A stretch of 52,402 bases of DNA, taken from positions 1-52,402 of the forward strand of contig JACPUY010000350.1 of assembly GCA_016192025.1 (NCBI GenBank), read 5' to 3'. This document shows, one piece after another, positions 45,569-52,402 of this stretch (the stretch's first letter is position 1; each line of letters opens with the position of its first letter). The notes beneath the pieces were generated by a model. It was not told where the DNA came from. It saw only the letters and a program-made list of their open reading frames with translations, and did not search any database. Origin of the DNA: Pseudogulbenkiania sp. (GTDB taxonomy: Bacteria > Pseudomonadota > Gammaproteobacteria > Burkholderiales > Chromobacteriaceae). Made by a program: the position numbers and the translations under genes.

Positions 45569-46468
45569 CTAGTCGGTACGCCCCTTGCCCAGCTCGGCCA
45601 CCAGCACGCTGGCCACGATCAGCGCGGCGCCGCACAAGGCCGGCACGCTGAGTTGCTCGCCGGCCAGCCAGCCGACCAGCCCGCCCCACACCGGTTCCAT
45701 GGCGTAGATCAGCGTGGCGCGCGTGGCCGGGATGGTCTTTTGCGCCCAGTTCATCGCCACCTGGATCAGCGCGGTGGCGAGCCCCAGCCCGAGCACGCAG
45801 CCGATCAACCCCGGTTCCGGCCGCGGCAGCGCTTCGCCGCTCACCAGCATCGCCAGCGTCGACAGCAGCGCCACCGTCAACAGTTGCACCACCGCCACGC
45901 GGCGCGGCTCGCACTGCCCGGCGAAGCGGCCGAGCAGGCAGATCTCCAGCGCGACCATCGCCGCCCCGCCCAGCGTCAGCGCCTCGCCACGGCCGAACGA
46001 CCACTCCAGCCCGCGCGGGTCGGACAGCAGCACCAGCCCGGCGAAGGCGACGGCGATGCCGAGCCAGGCGGCCAGCGCCGGCGGGCGGCGGTACAGCAGC
46101 AGCATGATTAGCGGCACCAGCGGCACGTAGAGCGCGGTCAGGAACGCCGACTTGCTGCTGGCGATGGCGGTCAGCCCCATGGTCTGCAGCCCGTAGCTGC
46201 CGAACAGTACCGTGCCCACCAGCACCCCGGCGCGCAGTTCGGCGCGGGTTAGCCCGGCGAGCTGACGCCACGACAGCAGCAGCGCCAGCACGCCGGCCAC
46301 GCCGAAGCGCAGCGCGACGAAGCCGAACGGTCCGGCCCATTGCAGCGCGGTCTGCACCGCGAGGAAGGTGCCGCCCCAGATCAGCGTGATGAGCAGTAGC
46401 ACCAGATCGGGCAAGCGCGACGGGCGCGGGGAAGCGGCAAGCGGCAGCGCCGCGGCGGAGGAAGTCAT
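45569..46468 (-). CDS. EamA/DMT family exporter
   Basis: A 299-residue membrane protein with ten predicted helices in two EamA repeats: DLVLLLITLIWGGTFLAVQTAL begins repeat 1, and LTLGGAAMVALEICLLGRFAG begins repeat 2. The ATLIYAMEPVWGGLVGWLAGEQL motif is diagnostic for this drug/metabolite transporter group (RhtA/YdcZ-like). It probably exports an amino acid or other small metabolite. Start at ATG 46468; the longer track start reaches into the regulatory inverted repeat. It diverges from an XRE-cupin gene over 96 bases containing a large inverted repeat, a typical sign that this regulator controls the exporter. Confidence 0.92.
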   Translation of the reverse strand: MTSSAAALPLAASPRPSRLPDLVLLLITLIWGGTFLAVQTALQWAGPFGFVALRFGVAGVLALLLSWRQLAGLTRAELRAGVLVGTVLFGSYGLQTMGLTAIASSKSAFLTALYVPLVPLIMLLLYRRPPALAAWLGIAVAFAGLVLLSDPRGLEWSFGRGEALTLGGAAMVALEICLLGRFAGQCEPRRVAVVQLLTVALLSTLAMLVSGEALPRPEPGLIGCVLGLGLATALIQVAMNWAQKTIPATRATLIYAMEPVWGGLVGWLAGEQLSVPALCGAALIVASVLVAELGKGRTD

Positions 46469-46514
46469 AGCAGTGCTCCAGAATAACGATACGGGGATTG
46501 CCGGGGAGCGGCCA

Positions 46515-46560
46515 TGAGCACTATACTGCACATATCACTCACTGTGCAATATAGTGCTCA
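46515..46560. promoter_or_regulatory. Operator-like inverted repeat between EamA exporter and XRE-cupin genes
   Basis: Arms TGAGCACTATACTGCACA and TGTGCAATATAGTGCTCA are complementary at 17 of 18 positions and are separated by 10 bases. It fills the centre of the divergent gap and ends four bases before the XRE-cupin start codon, so the bound regulator would shut its own gene. Confidence 0.7.
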
Positions 46561-46564
46561 AATC

Positions 46565-47137
46565 ATGCCCAATACTCCGCCGCAAGTGCTGCTCAACGTG
46601 TCGACCAACCTGCGCCAGGCGCGCCAAGCGCGCGGCTGGAGCCAGGACCGGCTCGCCAGCGCCGCCGCCGTCAGCCGCCGTATGCTGGTCAACATCGAAG
46701 GCGGCGACAGCAACGTCAGCCTGGCCACGCTCGACCGGCTGGCCGGCGCGCTCGGCCTGTCGTTCGCCGAGCTGGTGCGCCCGCCCGCCGCCCACCCGCA
46801 CCAGCCGGTCGCGCCGGTGACGGTGTGGCAGGGCCGGCACGCCGACAGCCACGCCAGCCTGCTGCAGAGCCTGAGCGCACAGGGCCAGACGGTGGAACTG
46901 TGGGCCTGGCAGCTGGCCGCCGGCGAACGCTACGACGCCGAGGCCGACCCGTCCGGCAGCCATGAGATGCTGTACGTCATCGCCGGCGAGCTGGAACTGG
47001 AACGGGCCGGAACCCGCCATCGCCTCGGCGCTGGCGACTCGCTGGCGTTCGCCTCCGACTGCGCCTATTCCTACCTCAACGCCGGTAGCGCGCCGGTGCG
47101 CTTCACCAAGAACGTGATCATCGCCGCGCCGCGCTGA
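46565..47137 (+). CDS. XRE-family regulator with C-terminal cupin domain
   Basis: A 190-residue regulator. The helix-turn-helix is at about 15-65 (LRQARQARGWSQDRLASAAAVSRRMLVNIEGGDSNVSLATLDRLA), and the cupin small-molecule sensor at about 110-185 (SGSHEMLYVIAGELELERAG, GDSLAFASDCAYSYLN). Proteins of this build commonly sense amino-acid-like compounds and pair with exporters or catabolic genes. The ATG at 46565 comes four bases after the inverted repeat; the track's 46514 start lies within it. No strong ribosome site. Confidence 0.91.
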   Translation: MPNTPPQVLLNVSTNLRQARQARGWSQDRLASAAAVSRRMLVNIEGGDSNVSLATLDRLAGALGLSFAELVRPPAAHPHQPVAPVTVWQGRHADSHASLLQSLSAQGQTVELWAWQLAAGERYDAEADPSGSHEMLYVIAGELELERAGTRHRLGAGDSLAFASDCAYSYLNAGSAPVRFTKNVIIAAPR

Positions 47138-47154
47138 ACACCGGCTGCCGCAAT

Positions 47155-47185
47155 AAAAAACCGCCATCCCGAAGGACAGCGGTTT
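47155..47185. terminator. Bidirectional terminator between XRE-cupin and ggt
   Basis: On the minus strand AAACCGCTGTCC-TTCG-GGATGGCGGTTT followed by TTT, with a UUCG tetraloop and one internal mismatch. Its A-run serves the reverse direction. Confidence 0.8.
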
Positions 47186-47205
47186 GGCAGGGTGCCGCGG
47201 CGCGC

Positions 47206-48966
47206 TCAGTAACCGAGCGTGGCGCCGTCCGGGTTGCGCGGGTCGGAGTAGCCGTACAGGCCATCGTCGCGCAGCTGGATGGTCTGGGTACGGCCCATGG
47301 TCGGCTTGACCGCCACCTGGTAGCCCTGCTTCTGCAGGATGGACAGCGTGTCCGGACTCAGGCCCTTCTCCACGCGCAGTTCGTCCGGCAGCCACTGGTG
47401 GTGCACGCGCGGGGTGGCCGCGGCTTCGGCCGGGTTCATGCCGAAGTCGATGGCATTGACGATGGTCTGCAGCGTGGTGGTGATGATGCGCGCGCCGCCC
47501 GGGCTGCCGGTCACCAGCCACGGCTTGCCGTTCTTCAGCACCAGCGTCGGCGACATCGACGACAGCGGACGCTTGCCCGGCTGGATGGCGTTGGCCTCGC
47601 CGCCGATCAGACCGTAGGCGTTGGGCACGCCCGGCTTGGCCGAGAAGTCGTCCATCTCGTCGTTGAGCAGGATGCCGGTGCCCTTGGCGACGATGCCGCT
47701 GCCGAAGTTCAGGTTCAGCGTGTAGGTCACCGCCACCGCGCTGCCCTTGCTGTCGACGATCGAGTAGTGCGTGGTCTGGTCGCTTTCATACGGCTGCGGC
47801 TTGCCCGGCTTGATGGCGGCGGCCGGCAGCACCTTGACCGGGTCGATGCGCTGCGCCAGTTCGTCGGCGTACTTCTTCGAGGTCAGCCCCTTGACCGGCA
47901 CCTTGACGAAGCCCGGGTCGCCCAGGTACTCGGCGCGGTCGGCGTAGGCCAGCTTCATCGACTCGGCCAGGTAGTGGATGGTCTGCGCGCTGTTCACGCC
48001 GGACTGCGACAGCGGGTAGCGCTCCAGCATGTTGAGGATCTGGATGATGTGGGTGCCGCCCGAACTCGGCGGCGGCATCGACACCACCTTGTAGCCGCGG
48101 TAATCGCCGCTGACCGGCGCGCGCTCTTCCACCTTGTACTTTTTCAGGTCGTCCTTGCCGATCAGGCCACCGTGCTGCGCCATCTCGGCCACGATCTTGT
48201 CGCCGATCTCACCCTGATAGACCACCTTGGAGCCGTGCTTGGCGATCAGCCGCAGCGACTTGGCCAGATCCTTCTGCACCAGCTTGTCACCGGCCTTGAG
48301 CGGTGCGCCGTTCTTGAAGAAGATGGCGCGGGTGCTCTCCCACTTGCCGAGGTTGTCCTTTTCCACTTCAAGCATCTTGGCCAGCGTCGGGCTGACCACG
48401 AAGCCGTCCTCGGCCAGCTTGATCGACGGGGCGATCAGGTCGGACAGCTTCATCGTGCCCCAGCGCTTTAGCGCGTGCTCCATGCCGGCCACCGTGCCCG
48501 GCACGCCGACGGCGAGGTGGGTATACAGCGAGCGGCCCTCGGCCACATTGCCCTGGGCGTCCAGATACATGTCGCGGCTGGCCTTGGCCGGGGCGATCTC
48601 GCGGAAGTCGAGCGCCACGTCCTGGCCGCTCTTGGCGTCGTGCAGCATCATAAAGCCGCCGCCACCGAGGTTGCCGGCGTTGGGCAGCACCACCGCCAGC
48701 GCGAAGCCGACCGCCACGGCGGCATCGACGGCGTTGCCGCCGCGCTTCAGCACATCCACGCCGATGCGACTGGCCAGCTCGTGCTCGGCGGCCACCATGC
48801 CGTGCCTGGCGTACACCGGGTGGAAGATGTCCTGGTCGTAGTCGTACTTGACCACCTGCGCAGCGACCGGGGCCTCGGCCAGCGACAGCGCCGGGGCAAA
48901 GGCCAGTGCCAGGCCCAGCGCCATGGCGCCGAGGGCAAATGGACGACGGATATGGGAAAACGGCAT
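47206..48966 (-). CDS. ggt: Gamma-glutamyltranspeptidase
   Basis: A 586-residue periplasmic enzyme that transfers or hydrolyses the gamma-glutamyl group of glutathione. The signal peptide is MPFSHIRRPFALGAMALGLALAFAPALSLA. The precursor self-cleaves before Thr398 (DQ|TTHYSIVD), which becomes the nucleophile of the small subunit. Conserved GGNAVDAAVA, NLGGGGFM, MPPPSSGGTHIIQIL, DQTTHYS and the SPGGARIITTTLQ segment agree with the family. The ATG at 48966 has AAGGAG 8 bases upstream; the track's 49074 start runs through the leader. Closed by a terminator shared with the convergent regulator gene. Confidence 0.97.
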   Translation of the reverse strand: MPFSHIRRPFALGAMALGLALAFAPALSLAEAPVAAQVVKYDYDQDIFHPVYARHGMVAAEHELASRIGVDVLKRGGNAVDAAVAVGFALAVVLPNAGNLGGGGFMMLHDAKSGQDVALDFREIAPAKASRDMYLDAQGNVAEGRSLYTHLAVGVPGTVAGMEHALKRWGTMKLSDLIAPSIKLAEDGFVVSPTLAKMLEVEKDNLGKWESTRAIFFKNGAPLKAGDKLVQKDLAKSLRLIAKHGSKVVYQGEIGDKIVAEMAQHGGLIGKDDLKKYKVEERAPVSGDYRGYKVVSMPPPSSGGTHIIQILNMLERYPLSQSGVNSAQTIHYLAESMKLAYADRAEYLGDPGFVKVPVKGLTSKKYADELAQRIDPVKVLPAAAIKPGKPQPYESDQTTHYSIVDSKGSAVAVTYTLNLNFGSGIVAKGTGILLNDEMDDFSAKPGVPNAYGLIGGEANAIQPGKRPLSSMSPTLVLKNGKPWLVTGSPGGARIITTTLQTIVNAIDFGMNPAEAAATPRVHHQWLPDELRVEKGLSPDTLSILQKQGYQVAVKPTMGRTQTIQLRDDGLYGYSDPRNPDGATLGY

Positions 48967-49339
48967 GGGTGATTCTCCTTTGTTGACTGCATCGGCCAGG
49001 GCTTCGGTGAGCCCCGTACCGCGGGTGGGCAGGCTCTGCGGCCTGCTGGTATTCCAACCCCGTTGGAGCAGCATGATTCATGCCCGGCATGACAACATGT
49101 TCGGCCCCGCTAACCCCTTCATTCTATGACGTAAGATTTGGAATGAAACCGGCCGCCGTTCGGCTTTCCGTCATTCTCCGCCGCAACGCACACGGAAATC
49201 CGAACGCAGCATGCCACGGCACCGTGAATAAGCTACCGCGCCGAGCCCCGGCTCTCTTACAATAGCCACCTTGTTGATTGGTAATGGCTTCTGCCGTGGC
49301 GCCCCTGCCGCGCGCCGAAGGTAAGGATCTGGATCACCC
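48967..49339. other. Intergenic region between ggt and the FAD oxidoreductase
   Basis: This 373-base divergent gap contains no supported gene. TACAAT at 49258-49263 is a plausible -10 box for the oxidoreductase. On the minus strand ATAGAATG around 49125 could serve ggt. Short ORFs in the track here have no ribosome site or known relatives. Confidence 0.4.
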
Positions 49340-50956
49340 ATGTTGCGATTGTCTGAAATCAAACTGCCGCTCGACCACCCGGAAGCGGCGCTGCGCCAAG
49401 CCATCGTGGCTTACCTGGGCGTGCCCGACGCCGAGGTGCGCAGCTTCACCGTCTTCAAGCGCAGTTACGACGCGCGCAAATCGGCGATGCAGCTGATTTA
49501 CATCGTCGATGTCGAAATCGCCGGCGAGGCGGCCTTGCTGAAAAAATTCGCCAGCGACATCCACGTCGTGCCGACCCCGGACATGAGCTACCACTACGTC
49601 GGCCAGGCGCCCAGCACCCTGGGCAGCCGGCCGGTGGTGGTGGGTTTCGGCCCCTGCGGCCTGTTTGCCGGGCTGATCCTGGCGCAGATGGGCTTCAGGC
49701 CGATCATCCTCGAGCGCGGCAAGAAAGTGCGCGAGCGCACCAAGGACACCTGGGGACTGTGGCGCAAGAACGTGCTCAACCCGGAATCGAACGTGCAGTT
49801 CGGCGAAGGCGGCGCCGGCACCTTCTCCGACGGCAAGCTGTACAGCCAGATCAAGGACCCGCGCTACCTGGGCCGCAAGGTGCTGGAAGAGTTCGTCAAG
49901 GCCGGCGCGCCCGAGGAAATCGTCTACGTCAACAAGCCGCACATCGGCACCTTCCGCCTGGTCAGCATGGTGGAAAAGATGCGCGCCAACATCGAGGCGC
50001 TGGGCGGCGAGATCCGCTTCGAGCACAAGGTGACCGACGTGCTGATCGAAGACGGCCCGGCCGGCAAGCAGATGCGCGGCCTGGTGCTGGCCAACGGCGA
50101 ACAGATCCTGTCCGACCACGTGGTCATGGCGCTCGGCCATAGCGCGCGCGACACCTTCGAGATGCTGCACGCGCGCGAGGTGTTCATGGAGGCCAAGCCG
50201 TTCTCGGTGGGCTTCCGCATCGAGCACCCGCAAACGCTGATCGACAAGGCCCGCCTCGGCAAGAACGCCGGCCACCCGTTGTTGGGCGCGGCCGACTACA
50301 AGCTGGTGCATCACGCCAGCAACGGCCGTTCGGTGTACAGCTTCTGTATGTGCCCGGGCGGCCAGGTGGTGGCCGCCACCTCCGAACCCAACCGCGTCGT
50401 CACCAACGGCATGAGCCAGTACTCGCGCGCCGAACGCAACGCCAACGCCGGCATCGTGGTCGGCATCACCCCGACCGACTATCCCGGCAGCGGCCCGCTG
50501 GCCGGCATCGTGCTGCAGCGCGAGCTGGAATCGCGTGCCTTCGTGCTGGGCGGCGGCACTTACGAGGCGCCGGGCCAGTTGGTGGGCGACTTCCTCGCCG
50601 GTCGGCCGTCCAGCCGGCTCGGCATGGTTACGCCGTCCTACCAGCCCGGCGTCAAGCTGGGCGACCTGTCCAGCGCGCTGCCCGACTACGCCATCGCCGC
50701 CATGCGCGAGGCCATCCCGGCCTTCGACAAGAAGATCCGCGGCTTTGCCATGAACGATGCGGTGCTCACCGGCGTGGAAACCCGCACCTCGTCGCCGCTG
50801 CGCATCACCCGCGGCGAGGACTGCCAGAGCCTGAACGTGCGCGGCCTGTTCCCCGCCGGCGAAGGCGCCGGTTACGCCGGCGGCATCCTGTCGGCCGGGG
50901 TCGACGGCATCAAGGTGGCCGAAGCGGTGGCGCGCAGCATCCTGAAGCTGGACTGA
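49340..50956 (+). CDS. NAD(P)/FAD-dependent oxidoreductase (COG2509-type)
   Basis: A 538-residue flavoprotein of the uncharacterised group often annotated as FAD-dependent dehydrogenase. The first 85 residues are an extra N-terminal domain (RLSEIKLPLDHPEAALRQAIVAYLGV, FTVFKRSYDARKS), conserved in this group and of unknown role. The FAD-binding GxGxxG is PVVVGFGPCGLFAGLILAQMG (about 98-118), with FGEGGAGTFSDGKL and the C-terminal FPAGEGAGYAGGILSAGVDG. Substrate unknown. It stands alone with its own -10 box and a strong terminator. Confidence 0.9.
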   Translation: MLRLSEIKLPLDHPEAALRQAIVAYLGVPDAEVRSFTVFKRSYDARKSAMQLIYIVDVEIAGEAALLKKFASDIHVVPTPDMSYHYVGQAPSTLGSRPVVVGFGPCGLFAGLILAQMGFRPIILERGKKVRERTKDTWGLWRKNVLNPESNVQFGEGGAGTFSDGKLYSQIKDPRYLGRKVLEEFVKAGAPEEIVYVNKPHIGTFRLVSMVEKMRANIEALGGEIRFEHKVTDVLIEDGPAGKQMRGLVLANGEQILSDHVVMALGHSARDTFEMLHAREVFMEAKPFSVGFRIEHPQTLIDKARLGKNAGHPLLGAADYKLVHHASNGRSVYSFCMCPGGQVVAATSEPNRVVTNGMSQYSRAERNANAGIVVGITPTDYPGSGPLAGIVLQRELESRAFVLGGGTYEAPGQLVGDFLAGRPSSRLGMVTPSYQPGVKLGDLSSALPDYAIAAMREAIPAFDKKIRGFAMNDAVLTGVETRTSSPLRITRGEDCQSLNVRGLFPAGEGAGYAGGILSAGVDGIKVAEAVARSILKLD

Positions 50957-50986
50957 GCCAGCCGCCGGACGATCTCGCCAGAAACA

Positions 50987-51014
50987 AAAACCCCGTCGCG
51001 CTGACGGGGTTTTG
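50987..51014. terminator. Terminator after the FAD oxidoreductase, bidirectional
   Basis: AAAACCCCGTC-GCGCT-GACGGGGTTTTG, an 11-bp stem with A and T runs, shared by the converging oxidoreductase and the small-protein gene. Confidence 0.92.
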
Positions 51015-51028
51015 TCTTGTCCGGCCGC

Positions 51029-51151
51029 TTATTTTTTCGCCGGTTCGCGGCCCCGACCCGGCGGAATGATCGAGCCCGGCTCCACTACCTTCTGCTTGGC
51101 CTGCTTCGGCTTCTTGACTTCCTTGTTGCTGCGCACTTGACCTTTAGCCAT
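51029..51151 (-). CDS. Small basic protein of 40 residues (not in the ORF track)
   Basis: A 40-codon gene on the minus strand, below the ORF track's length limit. It has a strong AGGAG ribosome site at 7 bases, ATG, and ends in TAA next to a terminator. The product is MAKGQVRSNKEVKKPKQAKQ followed by a Pro/Gly-rich end finishing REPAKK; it is very basic, with no membrane helix. Similar MAKGQ-RSNKE-KKPK peptides occur as conserved hypothetical proteins across proteobacteria, as I recall. The function is unknown; the charge suggests nucleic-acid or ribosome binding. Confidence 0.78.
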   Translation of the reverse strand: MAKGQVRSNKEVKKPKQAKQKVVEPGSIIPPGRGREPAKK

Positions 51152-51401
51152 GGGATATCTCCTGATAGTGTCGGCATCGTGCCATGCCCGGCACTACGGT
51201 AAGGCTGTTGCAGGTGTCTCCCCGCAGCGGCGCCGAGGGCGGCACCGCATAAACAGATGATAGGCCGTTCGCGCAGTACGGATAGCATTATCTTGCGCGG
51301 CCGCCAAACTTGCGCCGCGCCTGACCCTGCCGTGCCGTGGCCGGCTTTGCGGTATCATCGCCCACTATCCGGCTGCCGCGCCGCCCCATCACGAGACCGC
51401 C

Positions 51402-51593
51402 ATGAACCAGACCGCCCCCGATACCCTCAAACCCTGCAACAAGTGCGGTTCGCGCGCCGAGCTGATCAAGAGCGGTTCGCGCCGCTACTGGGTGCAATGC
51501 ACGCGCTACGCCGGCAACGGCAACTGCAACGCCATCGGCGCGCAGGCCGACAACAAGAAAGAAGCCATCCACAACTGGAACAGCACGCGCTAA
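51402..51593 (+). CDS. Small Lar-like zinc ribbon protein
   Basis: A 63-residue protein that looks like the Lar (restriction alleviation) zinc-ribbon group: LKPCNKCGSRAEL, YWVQC and KKEAIHNWNSTR follow the Lar pattern of CxxC, an aromatic strand, Cys and a final Ala-Ile-x-x-Trp-Asn. The second Cys pair is unusual, C-x8-C rather than CxxC (VQCTRYAGNGNC). The ATG at 51402 has only a weak ACGAGA ribosome site. Lar proteins in phages counter type I restriction; chromosomal homologues have unknown roles and this one is too short to be sure. Confidence 0.7.
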   Translation: MNQTAPDTLKPCNKCGSRAELIKSGSRRYWVQCTRYAGNGNCNAIGAQADNKKEAIHNWNSTR

Positions 51594-51644
51594 GAGCGGG
51601 TGAATAAATCTGCTGCGCCCCCCGATCCCGGCCCTGTGATGCTC

Positions 51645-51750
51645 GCCGTACCATTTGTACGGCGGTATCTTTCGAACTTCTTTGGGTCGACCCGGCCGGA
51701 GGCTGCGGCGATGACCGCAGGGAATCCCTGTGGGACGATTTCTTTCCCAC
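51645..51750 (+). other. Cluster of small inverted repeats before the ABC exporter gene
   Basis: In 106 bases of non-coding DNA five dyads follow one another: GCCGTAC/GTACGGC (51645-51663), GGGTCGACCC (51684-51693), CTGCGG/CCGCAG (51703-51720), CAGGG-AAT-CCCTG (51718-51730) and GTGGGA/TCCCAC (51730-51750). Some overlap and may be alternatives. The pattern suggests a structured RNA leader, but I recognise no known riboswitch class. Confidence 0.4.
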
Positions 51751-51795
51751 GCTCTGAATTGCCCCTGGACACACAGGACTAAGGACACCCTCCCC

Positions 51796-52402
51796 ATGTT
51801 CGCCTGGTTCGAAAAACGGCTGCATCCCTACCCCGACACGCCGCCGGCCCAGCCACCCAAGGGCTTCTTCCCCTTCGTCTGGTCCTGCACACGCGGACTC
51901 AGGCCGCTGATCGCGGCGATGACCACGCTGACCGCGGTAATCGGCGCCTTCGAGGCGCTGCTGTTCTCGATGCTCGGCTCGGTGGTGGACTGGCTGAGCC
52001 GGGTGCCGCCGGCCCTGCTGTGGACGCAGCAGAAACACACTCTGCTGCTGTTGGCCGGCATCCTCTTGGCCAGCCCGCTGCTGATCGCGCTACAGTCCTT
52101 ATGCAAGTACCAGCGACTGGCCGGCAACTTCCCGATGCTGCTGCGCTGGAATTTCCACCGCCATCTGCTTGGCCAAAGCATGAGCTTCTACCAGGACGAA
52201 TTCGCCGGCCGCGTCTCGGCCAAGGTGATGCAGACCGCGCTGGCGGTGCGCGAAACGGTGATAATCGTCGCCGATATCCTGGTGTTCGTGGTGATCTACT
52301 TCGTCACCATGGTGGCCGTGGTCGGCCGCTTCGATAGCAGCCTGCTGCTGCCCTTCCTCGGCTGGCTGGCGCTGTACGTCGCCACGCTCGCCTTCTTCGT
52401 GC
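51796..52402 (+). CDS. ABC exporter, permease-ATPase fusion (5' part, continues beyond window)
   Basis: The first 202 codons of a gene that runs past the window end, so the ORF track omits it. The N-terminal transmembrane domain of an ABC exporter is visible: hydrophobic segments around PLIAAMTTLTAVIGAFEALLF, TLLLLAGILLASPLLIALQ and VIIVADILVFVVIYFVTMVAVVG, with the typical intracellular loop SFYQDEFAGRVSAKVMQTALAVRET. The ATPase domain should follow outside the window. ATG at 51796 has AAGGA 10 bases upstream. Substrate unknown; a cluster of hairpin-forming repeats occupies the leader. Confidence 0.85.
   Translation, partial: MFAWFEKRLHPYPDTPPAQPPKGFFPFVWSCTRGLRPLIAAMTTLTAVIGAFEALLFSMLGSVVDWLSRVPPALLWTQQKHTLLLLAGILLASPLLIALQSLCKYQRLAGNFPMLLRWNFHRHLLGQSMSFYQDEFAGRVSAKVMQTALAVRETVIIVADILVFVVIYFVTMVAVVGRFDSSLLLPFLGWLALYVATLAFFV

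Noticed and set aside
51600-51782. 60-codon ORFs on both strands in the final gap
   Set aside because: They have no ribosome sites, and the region is better explained by inverted repeats.

Overview
The window is GC-rich (by eye well above 60%) and densely coded on both strands. Gene content points to a betaproteobacterium, most likely Neisseriales/Chromobacteriaceae: a hemC-hemD-hemX-hemY cluster divergent from ppc, type IV minor pilins, argH, ccoG, cbtBA and rhlE. That placement is an inference from gene content and sequence style, not from a marker gene. I saw no rRNA, tRNA, CRISPR array, insertion sequence or prophage gene; it reads as core chromosome.

Layout. 1-4600: operon for a sugar ABC transporter (3' end of the binding protein, two permeases, ATPase) with a translationally coupled YdhF-like aldo/keto reductase. 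4724-9166: HDOD protein, TetR regulator, MASE1-PAS-GGDEF diguanylate cyclase, RsuA-type pseudouridine synthase. 9235-13146 (minus): hemCDXY with 4-bp overlaps at each junction; ppc is divergent. 16335-20046: pilin/minor pilin operon (pilE-like, fimT, pilW, pilX, pilV) whose last gene carries an unusual Ser/Thr/Gly linker and two Cys-rich repeats. 20165-27000: argH, a soluble chemoreceptor-like protein, divergent glpK/glpR, and an RNB-family exoribonuclease. 27076-28437 (minus): cbtB-cbtA cobalt uptake genes behind a clear cobalamin riboswitch. 28648-36179: rhlE, a LigB/YgiD-type dioxygenase, doxX, a LysR regulator, yaeQ, ccoG and a MocR-type regulator. 36233-43120: a large PAS-PAS-GGDEF-EAL protein with an eroded EAL domain, srkA, an MFS exporter and a porin. 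43154-48966: a stand-alone sigma54 activator, a YgjP-like metallopeptidase, a glycine-zipper lipoprotein-like protein, an EamA exporter divergent from an XRE-cupin regulator across a striking inverted repeat, and ggt. 49340-52402: a FAD oxidoreductase, a 40-residue basic protein missed by the ORF track, a Lar-like zinc ribbon, and the 5' part of an ABC exporter.

How the parts relate. Several local circuits can be read directly: cobalamin-controlled cobalt uptake, GlpR facing GlpK, the XRE-cupin regulator facing the EamA exporter, and LysR facing DoxX/dioxygenase. Two c-di-GMP proteins, one with an apparently dead EAL domain, share the region with type IV pilin and chemoreceptor genes. No large undescribed system is evident. 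The best leads are the PilV extension, the degenerate EAL protein, the inverted-repeat operators, a cluster of small dyads before the final ABC gene, and three genes whose -10 boxes suggest leaderless mRNAs.
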